A stretch of DNA of 8,129 nucleotides, taken from assembly GCA_937959095.1 (NCBI GenBank), contig CALGLY010000018.1, forward strand, positions 1-8,129, written 5' to 3'. Position 1 is the first letter of the stretch; the number at the start of each line of letters is the position of its first letter. The translations under genes and the position numbers were made by a program. The notes beneath the pieces are model-generated. The model saw nothing but the letters and a program-made list of their open reading frames with translations. It was not told the origin of the DNA and made no database searches. This DNA comes from an uncultured Saprospiraceae bacterium. Lineage in GTDB: Bacteria; Bacteroidota; Bacteroidia; Chitinophagales; Saprospiraceae. Positions 1-5,342 of this stretch are shown here, piece by piece.

Positions 1-40
1 CTTATATTTTCAGTCTATACAATCAAAGGCTTTTCTTTGT

Positions 41-61
41 AAAAAACATCAAGCGTTTTTT
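41..61. other. Small A/T-rich hairpin at left edge
   Basis: A 7-bp perfect inverted repeat (AAAAAAC at 41-47 and GTTTTTT at 55-61) encloses a 7-base loop. The right arm is itself a T-run, so it could act as a weak terminator for a + strand gene ending left of the window. The stem is almost all A:T, so this is uncertain. Confidence 0.2.
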
Positions 62-207
62 CCTAAGCTCCTTTGAATAGTGGATAACATAAATTACCTT
101 TACTTCCCTAATCATCTCTCCATTGGGTCGCGCCCATCAAAAAAAGTTTTAGTAGCTTATTCCATGTTGATGGTAATATAAAAGAAGGCTTTGTTGTATA
201 AATGACA

Positions 208-236
208 TTGTCTTTACGTTGCTTTCATTACTTTTG
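208..236 (+). promoter_or_regulatory. Candidate Bacteroidota-type promoter upstream of the protease
   Basis: TACTTTTG at 229-236 matches the Bacteroidota -7 consensus TAnnTTTG exactly. A TTG at 208-210 lies 18 bases upstream, where the -33 element is expected. If used, transcription would start near 241-246 and leave a leader of about 265 bases before the chosen start of the protease gene. In sequence this AT-rich such octamers also occur by chance, and a second imperfect match (CATCTTTG, 438-445) lies closer to the gene without a well-placed -33 element. Nothing coding was found in 1-511. Confidence 0.3.
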
Positions 237-319
237 GACGAATTTTTCAGGCAAAAAATTATTTATTTAAATATTTTCTTTGGGAGAATGTTTTTCAGAC
301 TTCCATGATATTTTTTCTA

Positions 320-363
320 TTAGGCAATTTACTAGATGCCTAAGATGTTACTTGGCTAAGTAA
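320..363 (+). other. Two adjacent small hairpins in the protease leader
   Basis: TTAGGCA (320-326) pairs with TGCCTAA (337-343), a 7-bp stem. Immediately after it TTACTT (348-353) pairs with AAGTAA (358-363) across a GGCT tetraloop. Both would lie in the 5' leader if the promoter at 208-236 is used. They resemble mRNA-stabilising or attenuating leader structures, but match no riboswitch that I recognise. Confidence 0.25.
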
Positions 364-511
364 TTCGTTTCCTCAAGGAGACTGGCTTATTTCAAGTAAA
401 AGGACTTTTGAGATTTATTCTTCAATCCTGCCTAATGCATCTTTGTTGGTACAATTGTCTTGTCTAAAAACTAGATTATTTATTCCTATGAATATTTACA
501 ACTATCTTCAG

Positions 512-3500
512 ATGCGTACAAGTTCATCTTTACTACTTGTGCTGCTTTTTAGTGTTTCCCTTTTTGCTCAAAATCCTACTATTTCTACTAATACAACTAT
601 TTTTTCTTGTGGACACGATGCCTTGCACTTCCAACTTATGGAGCAAGATCCTGATTATCGGAAGGCAACGGATCAAATGGAAAAACGAATGTATGAAGCT
701 ACTTTAGCTTTGGAGCAAGATATCGATAATAAAAGTAGTGAAGATGTTATCACGCTCCCAATCGTATTCCATATTATTCATGCTTCAGATGAAGAAATAG
801 GAAAAGGTACGAATATTACTGACGATCAAATTAATGATGGCTTAGTCTTTGTTAATCAAGCCTTCCGAAATATTGGACCATATGCAGGAAATGGTGTAGC
901 TGCAAATGATCCAAATAATCCAGAACGAAACAAGCTAAAAAGTGTAGATACTAATATAGAATTTACATTAGCAAAACAGGATATTCATGGACGCCCTGTA
1001 ACAGGTGTTTTTCGCTATGCAAGTGATGAATTTACACGATTGAACTATGGTAATGTCGAAGATTTTGCCATGAAAAGATGGATAGCTGAACAGAACAATA
1101 ATGGTTTTCCTACAGAGAAATATGCTAATATTTATTTATTGGATAGAATATGTGATTCAGAGACAGGCATTTGCGGAAGCATAGGTGGCTATGCTTATCT
1201 TGCGAATTCAAGCGGGCGATTTTATGATGGAGTAGTAGCAGAAGCGTATCGTTTCGGTGATAGTTCTGGAAATACAGGAATCATGGTACACGAGTTGGGG
1301 CATTATTTGAATCTACGCCACACCTTCAATGATGGCTGCCAAAATAATGATTGCTTGCAGGATGGAGACAAAGTGTGTGATACGCCACCAGATGATTCTA
1401 CCAATGCAGTATCTTGTGGCAACACAGCTAACTCTTGCAATACAGATGCTAGAAGTGGTTTTGATAGCGATCAAAATGATATTACAGAAAACTATATGGA
1501 CTATGGCATCCAAGATTGCTGGAATACCTTCACCCAAGGACAAAAAAATAGAATGCGTTTAGCCCTCGAAAACTTCAGAAAAGAACTCACTATTTCTATT
1601 GGTTTAGTACCAGTAGCGGGAAGAGAAGTAGGGATTATTGACCTGCTATACCCTAGTGAGTTTCTAACCTGTACTACTTCCGCGAATGCAGTGATACAAG
1701 TACGAAATGATGGCACAGAAGATATTAATAGTCTCACAATACAAACAGAGGTAGGTGGAGTTACATCCATCACCGAATGGACAGGATTGCTACGACCTTC
1801 TGGAACGCGAGAGATAGCTCTTAATGCAGTTAGTTTAGGTGCAACAGGTACTTATGATTTAAATATTTTAATCACTAAAGTAAATGACATTTTTGGAGAT
1901 GCTTTTGAAGGCAATAACATAGTCAATTTTCCTTTTAGCTACCAAGCACCTATTCGTGAAGTAGATCATTGTGAGGAAATACAGTTATTAGGCGACAGTC
2001 CCTTCACGCTCGATCAGCCTACCAATCGGAAAACAACGATAGATATAGCAGAAGTAAATGGGTGCGAAGAAAATGGAAACTACGCGATACGAGTCAATTC
2101 TTTTGGGCAGAATTTAAGAACAAATTTAAAAGGGCAAATCATGTTGCCGACTTTCGATTTAAATATTTATGAAAGCCCAATCCTGATATTTGATCGCTCC
2201 TATCGCCAATCCTACTCTACTTCACATACAGGACTTCGCTTATTTGCGTCTAGCGATTGTGGTGAAACCTACCAAGAAGTCTATCACAAATCAGGCTTTG
2301 CTTTAGCTTCGAAGGATGGCTACCGAGGTGGTGAAATTTGGATTCCTGAAAGTTGTGATGAATGGGCTTCTGATACCATTGATTTATCAGGCTATAAAGG
2401 CGAAAATGCCGTTACGCTTTTCTTTGAAGTAGCTGCAGAAAATGTAAATGATACAGATGTTTATCAGTGGGGAAACAACCTCTACATTGATAATATTTGC
2501 GTCCGCGAATCGGATGCAGTTGCTTCTTGCCGCTTAGCGATTAATGCAGTAGATGCTACCAACCTTACCACTTGCAATAGCAACAATGGAACAATAACAA
2601 TATACGCCAACGAGACCGAAGGCGTACAATATAGCATCAATGGAGAAAATTGGCAAAACTCGAACACGTTCGCGGGTTTAAAGGCAGGCTCTTTCCTTCC
2701 GCAAGTCCGAAATGCACAGATTTTAAGTTGCAACGCAAATAGCGAAATCATAGTAATTACAGAACCCGAACCACCTTTATTAGAAAACATCATCACTACT
2801 ACGCCTAGCGATTGTGGAAATGCAGATGGAGCTATCGAGATCATAGCATTCGGAGATAGTAACCGAGGTAGCCTGGAGTATTCTATTGATGGCACGACTT
2901 GGCAATCCTCTAATACGTTTCCGAGTCTTACCGCAGGTATGTACAGCCCTGCGGTACGCTACTCAGGAGCAACCGCTTGTCGTACAGGAGCAAGTCGCGT
3001 ATTAGATGCACCAAATGCACCAAGCATAGCAGATATACAACTTACTAATCCTGCCACTTGTAGAGGTATTATAGGAGCACTCACGATAGTACCTGCCGAT
3101 GAAACGATCACATACGAATATAGTATTGATGGTGGCGCGACATGGCAAGCAAGTGCTAACTTTAGTGGACTAGCAGCAGGCGAATACAATCCACGTATTC
3201 GTGATGCAGCAAAACCCTCTTGCGTAGGTGAAACGGATGCTGTAACACTAGTAGCACAAGCCGATGCGAATATCACTGCAAGTATAGAAGTATCAAGCGA
3301 TGAAATATGCAATGGTGGCTGGACACGCCTGATTATCACCGCATCGAATGGTCGTTCTCCTTATGAAGTCACCTACACGGACGGAACGGAGGAGTACATT
3401 GCTGTAGTGACCTTTAGCAATGCAACGATAGTAGTGCGCCCAACAGTGACGACAACTTATTCGCTCGTACGTGCCAAGGATGTATCGGGCTGTAGTACGG

Positions 3501-3829
3501 AAGTAGGCGGTAGTGTGCGCGTGCGGGTACAAGAGTGTGGCGACTTAATCATAAACGATGATAGTAGCTTACGCACGGGCATCAGTGAGTTCTATCCGAA
3601 TCCGAATGCGCTAGATAAAGCTTATTTGGATTATGTAGCGACTACTGATGAGAAATTGCAGGTACAAGTATTCGACATCACAGGAAAGCTACATACGACG
3701 ACTAGCCGAAGCGTAGAAGCAGGCTACAATAGATTGGAGTTACAGCTAACGCAGCTTCCTATTGGAACCTACTTCGTGAAATTGCAAACGGCAGAGGTGC
3801 AGATCGTGCGGAAGTTAGTGCGGCAGTAA
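512..3829 (+). CDS. Secreted M43-type zinc metalloprotease with SprB-like repeats and T9SS sorting domain
   Basis: Predicted secreted or surface-anchored protease, 1105 residues from the chosen ATG. That start gives a clean signal peptide (MRTSSS, a Leu/Val/Phe core, then SLFAQ). In-frame alternatives at 488 (ATG) and 443 (TTG) add an atypical N-terminus. The catalytic domain spans about 80-360. It contains the zinc motif HELGHYLNLRH (H260, E261, H264, H270), followed by HTF, a Cys-rich segment with CDTPP, and a Met-turn NYMDY (M329), the pattern of pappalysin/cytophagalysin-type M43 peptidases. After it come a CARDB-like Ig domain (about 386-477), a jelly-roll domain with a WGNNLYIDNICV ending (about 487-667), three SprB-type repeats (688-904), another Ig-like module (933-994) and a type A T9SS sorting domain (about 1020-1105, beginning ISEFYPNP). 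The family uses T9SS for export and removal of the C-terminal domain. The substrate is unknown. The gene is intact and monocistronic, with a terminator 43 bases after the stop. Confidence 0.9.
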   Translation: MRTSSSLLLVLLFSVSLFAQNPTISTNTTIFSCGHDALHFQLMEQDPDYRKATDQMEKRMYEATLALEQDIDNKSSEDVITLPIVFHIIHASDEEIGKGTNITDDQINDGLVFVNQAFRNIGPYAGNGVAANDPNNPERNKLKSVDTNIEFTLAKQDIHGRPVTGVFRYASDEFTRLNYGNVEDFAMKRWIAEQNNNGFPTEKYANIYLLDRICDSETGICGSIGGYAYLANSSGRFYDGVVAEAYRFGDSSGNTGIMVHELGHYLNLRHTFNDGCQNNDCLQDGDKVCDTPPDDSTNAVSCGNTANSCNTDARSGFDSDQNDITENYMDYGIQDCWNTFTQGQKNRMRLALENFRKELTISIGLVPVAGREVGIIDLLYPSEFLTCTTSANAVIQVRNDGTEDINSLTIQTEVGGVTSITEWTGLLRPSGTREIALNAVSLGATGTYDLNILITKVNDIFGDAFEGNNIVNFPFSYQAPIREVDHCEEIQLLGDSPFTLDQPTNRKTTIDIAEVNGCEENGNYAIRVNSFGQNLRTNLKGQIMLPTFDLNIYESPILIFDRSYRQSYSTSHTGLRLFASSDCGETYQEVYHKSGFALASKDGYRGGEIWIPESCDEWASDTIDLSGYKGENAVTLFFEVAAENVNDTDVYQWGNNLYIDNICVRESDAVASCRLAINAVDATNLTTCNSNNGTITIYANETEGVQYSINGENWQNSNTFAGLKAGSFLPQVRNAQILSCNANSEIIVITEPEPPLLENIITTTPSDCGNADGAIEIIAFGDSNRGSLEYSIDGTTWQSSNTFPSLTAGMYSPAVRYSGATACRTGASRVLDAPNAPSIADIQLTNPATCRGIIGALTIVPADETITYEYSIDGGATWQASANFSGLAAGEYNPRIRDAAKPSCVGETDAVTLVAQADANITASIEVSSDEICNGGWTRLIITASNGRSPYEVTYTDGTEEYIAVVTFSNATIVVRPTVTTTYSLVRAKDVSGCSTEVGGSVRVRVQECGDLIINDDSSLRTGISEFYPNPNALDKAYLDYVATTDEKLQVQVFDITGKLHTTTSRSVEAGYNRLELQLTQLPIGTYFVKLQTAEVQIVRKLVRQ
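2573..3223 (+). repeat. Three SprB-like protein repeats within the protease
   Basis: Three diverged copies lie at about 2573-2731, 2813-2980 and 3059-3223. Each starts with Cys plus a G-x-(I/L) strand, has a core Y-S-I-(N/D)-G...W-Q-x-S-x-x-F, then a G-L/S-L-x-A-G-x-(F/Y) turn and a P-x-(V/I)-R strand, and ends near a second Cys. This is the pattern of SprB repeats known from the Flavobacterium gliding adhesin and many T9SS cargos. The copies differ substantially at DNA level, so this is an old domain duplication and not a recent tandem array. The paired cysteines could form one disulfide per repeat. Confidence 0.75.
3569..3826 (+). other. Type IX secretion C-terminal sorting domain (protein region)
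   Basis: The last 86 codons of the protease carry the type A sorting-domain pattern: YPNP near the domain start, a VQVFDITGKL strand, a GYNRLELQLTQLPIGTYFVKL block, and a final short strand ending KLVRQ. Type A domains are recognised by the T9SS translocon and usually cleaved at the outer membrane, after which the cargo is released or attached to A-LPS. No T9SS machinery gene is present in this window. Confidence 0.85.
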
Positions 3830-3830
3830 T

Positions 3831-3858
3831 ACCTAAGTTTTGGAAAGACTACTTAGGT
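3831..3858 (+). other. Short hairpin just after the protease stop
   Basis: ACCTAAG (3831-3837) pairs with CTTAGGT (3852-3858) across a 14-base loop, starting one base after the stop codon. No T-run follows, so on its own it is unlikely to terminate. It may protect the 3' end of the mRNA or be chance. Confidence 0.25.
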
Positions 3859-3871
3859 TAGAACCTATCGG

Positions 3872-3918
3872 AAGGACTTTTTACGATGTAAGTTATCGTG
3901 AAAAGTCCTTTTGTTGTT
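3872..3918 (+). terminator. Rho-independent terminator of the protease gene
   Basis: A 16-bp stem (3872-3887 with 3895-3910) has a single G-T wobble and a 7-base loop, and is followed by the T-rich stretch TTGTTGTT (3911-3918). It begins 43 bases after the protease stop codon. The opposite strand has no matching T-run, so it acts mainly for + strand transcription and separates this gene from the next. Confidence 0.8.
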
Positions 3919-4022
3919 TAGAGGAGATTTTTTCAAAAATATTGGATATTGATCTTGTTTGCTTTAAGTAGGAAATGGAATGGTTGTTGTAGGAGCGAGA
4001 ACACCTTGAACTCAAAGCAAAT

Positions 4023-4121
4023 ATGATTGTTCTTATCAAAACAGACCGCGATAAATGGTAAAAAAAAATCTATAAAGTAGGCACAGGCATGAGAGCTACT
4101 GCTACAGAATGGTTAATTGAA
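4023..4121 (+). pseudogene. Possible remnant of a tyrosine-recombinase N-terminal (arm-binding) domain
   Basis: One frame from an ATG at 4023 reads MIVLIKTDRDKW, stop, KKIYKVGTGMRATATEW, LIE, stop (4122-4124). The order of a basic strand, a K-x-x-Y-K strand, then T-G-M/I-R/K-x-T-x-x-E-W resembles the N-terminal arm-binding domain of Bacteroidota phage-type integrases, where a strand ending in S-T-G-I-K is followed a few residues later by a conserved Trp. The in-frame stop (4059-4061) abuts a run of nine A. No catalytic domain follows, and the frame stops again after 33 codons. This is a resemblance judged by eye over about 30 residues and could be coincidence. Apart from the terminator, the rest of 3830-4237 shows no gene; a C/T-rich stretch near 4153-4200 has short CTTGC repeats without clear meaning. 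Confidence 0.22.
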
Positions 4122-4237
4122 TAAGAGAATAAAAGTGATGAGGATAGATGCTTGGGGCTGGGATTTGCCCTTGCACTTGCCCTAAAACCAAAAAAGCCTC
4201 CAATCCACAATGCTAAAAAATTGATACGCAAAAATAT

Positions 4238-4969
4238 ATGTCAGAAAAAGAAACACTAAAGCAAGTAATAATAGGCTATAGACAAGTAATCGAAGAACGT
4301 TACCAATATGACCGTATTCAAGAAAAATATGAATTGCCTGCTTCTTTCGATGAGGAGCGCGTAGCAGTATTCCGTAATTATTTTCTGGAATATATGTATC
4401 CGCCCCCCGAACAGCGCGAAGAACTAGATGCCGCTTTTGAACGGCTAGATGAGTACATCAAACAACCCGAAAAACTAATCCGACTTTTGGTAGCCTCTAG
4501 CCGTTTGCTATTTAAGTATGGTAGGCATTTACCCAAAATTCTAATGGCAGGCATGAAAGCCTTAAAATCATTTCGGGCGGCTAACAATTTTGAACATAAA
4601 TTGGTGCAAAGCGCGATGCAGTTAGAACTAGAATCGCCTTATGGACGCGATGAAATAAATGCCTTACTGCGTTCTTTGTCGCGAAAAGATATAGAGGCGT
4701 TTATAAAAAATAATGAAGCTCTTTTTGAGACTTTACATGATAGAGCATTAATCCGAAAAGTGACAGAGATAGTACAGTATTTAATAGATGCTATGAAGAA
4801 ACGACCAAAACTATATTCTAAGGAAGAAGTAGGCGCTTTAGAGCTTGGACATAACCTTATACGAGAAGGAGATGCGCTATTTGATAAGCTTAATAAAGAA
4901 GACCAGCAACGAATTTTTGAATTTGTCATACAAATAGAAAAAGGAATACTAGAAGAAGTATTTTCTTGA
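4238..4969 (+). CDS. Unrecognised all-helical cytoplasmic protein, 243 residues
   Basis: I do not recognise this family. The protein has no signal peptide, no clear transmembrane segment and no cysteine, and is rich in Glu, Lys, Arg and Leu, so it is predicted to be cytoplasmic and almost wholly alpha-helical. Landmarks are an N-terminal helix (1-30), a YMYPPPEQREELDAAF segment (52-67) in which the prolines break the helices, and a basic amphipathic stretch (about 79-113, LIRLLVASSRLLFKYGRHLPK then MKALKSFR). A small hinge (ESPYGRDE, 132-139) and acidic or mixed C-terminal helices (140-243) complete it. The basic helix could touch membrane, nucleic acid or a partner. The ATG at 4238 follows an A-rich stretch, as is common in Bacteroidota. 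Coding character is good: continuous frame, sensible amphipathic periodicity and a terminator 57 bases after the stop. It appears to be transcribed alone. Confidence 0.8.
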   Translation: MSEKETLKQVIIGYRQVIEERYQYDRIQEKYELPASFDEERVAVFRNYFLEYMYPPPEQREELDAAFERLDEYIKQPEKLIRLLVASSRLLFKYGRHLPKILMAGMKALKSFRAANNFEHKLVQSAMQLELESPYGRDEINALLRSLSRKDIEAFIKNNEALFETLHDRALIRKVTEIVQYLIDAMKKRPKLYSKEEVGALELGHNLIREGDALFDKLNKEDQQRIFEFVIQIEKGILEEVFS

Positions 4970-5025
4970 TAACAAGAAAAATTCATATACTACACTTAAT
5001 TCAAAATGAAGGAGTTGTATAAAGA

Positions 5026-5048
5026 AAAAGGGGATCAAAGCCCCTTTT
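5026..5048. terminator. Terminator after the 243-residue gene, possibly bidirectional
   Basis: AAAAGGGG (5026-5033) pairs with CCCCTTTT (5041-5048) around a 7-base loop. On the + strand the stem ends in TTTT and lies 57 bases after the stop at 4969. On the - strand the stem is followed by a better T-rich tail (TTTTTCTTT), so it could also stop transcripts running out of the convergent receptor gene. Confidence 0.7.
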
Positions 5049-5260
5049 AGACTGTTTAGTACATAATTCTACTAAAAGCTTTTATAATTGTGAATTATTT
5101 TATAATATTGCTGTATAATTGTAAAACCCTACAAATTGAAACCTTAATAAGAGAAAATAGTATAATAATTTTATAAGGAATACTGTTATTCTTTTCCCTA
5201 ACAAATCAATCAATCACTTGATTAAAGATAGCTTTTCATATACATGCCTTTTTGTTATTT
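5049..5260 (+). other. Gene-free AT-rich spacer between two terminators; possible small RNA
   Basis: No open frame of note exists here on either strand. The stretch has a perfect 12-bp palindrome (TAAAAGCTTTTA, 5073-5084), a 9-base direct repeat TATAATTGT at 5083 and 5114, further TATAAT hexamers at 5101 and 5161, and a small hairpin near 5177-5196 (AAGGAATA with TATTCTTT). It lies between one + strand terminator and a second, stronger one at 5261-5290, which is how an independent + strand small RNA would look. No TAnnTTTG promoter is visible. The TATAAT hexamers may only reflect base composition. Confidence 0.2.
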
Positions 5261-5290
5261 GGCTGGATAGTTTTCTATCCAGCCCTTTTT
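5261..5290 (+). terminator. Strong + strand Rho-independent terminator with no obvious gene of its own
   Basis: GGCTGGATAG (5261-5270) and CTATCCAGCC (5275-5284) form a perfect 10-bp stem with a TTTT loop, followed by C and TTTTT (5286-5290). On the - strand the stem is followed by AAATAAC and no T-run, so it is oriented for + strand transcription even though the nearest gene on its right is on the - strand. It may be a backup terminator for the gene ending at 4969 or the end of a small RNA. As a hairpin it could still stabilise the 3' end of the receptor mRNA. Confidence 0.75.
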
Positions 5291-5298
5291 ATTTGTCC

Positions 5299-5322
5299 TT
5301 TTTAGGTAAAAACGCCTAAAAA
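5299..5322 (-). terminator. Weak hairpin at the 3' end of the receptor gene
   Basis: TTTTTAGG (5299-5306) pairs with CCTAAAAA (5315-5322) across an 8-base loop, 20 bases beyond the receptor stop codon. The stem is mostly A:T. On the - strand no clear T-run follows the stem, so termination here would be weak. The receptor transcript may instead end at 5026-5048. Confidence 0.3.
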
Positions 5323-5342
5323 ATTGTAATACCAATCTATAG

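Noticed and set aside
443..511. Longer protease N-terminus from TTG at 443 or ATG at 488
   Set aside because: The frame is open, but the extra residues do not resemble a signal peptide. The ATG at 512 gives a compact charged-hydrophobic-polar leader. The ATG at 488 cannot be excluded.
1329..1562. 77-codon + strand frame inside the protease
   Set aside because: It lies in another frame over the catalytic core, with low-complexity Met/Ile-rich translation. It is a shadow of the real gene.
2482..2895. 137-codon open frame on the - strand
   Set aside because: It lies antisense inside the protease repeats, has no domain character, and is explained by the coding frame opposite it.
2573..3223. Tandem DNA repeat or CRISPR-like array
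   Set aside because: Periodicity is visible only at protein level, copies are diverged in DNA, and they lie in frame inside a gene.
4153..4168. GGGC/GCCC hairpin upstream of the unknown gene
   Set aside because: There are only four paired bases with an 8-base loop and no T-run, so it is not distinguishable from chance.
4639..4986. 115-codon - strand frame opposite the unknown gene
   Set aside because: The Ser/Cys-rich translation without structure is typical of an antisense shadow. The + strand frame has clear helical periodicity and a terminator.
5073..5084. 12-bp palindrome TAAAAGCTTTTA as an operator
   Set aside because: It is AT-rich and isolated, with no promoter beside it. Palindromes like this arise easily in such sequence.
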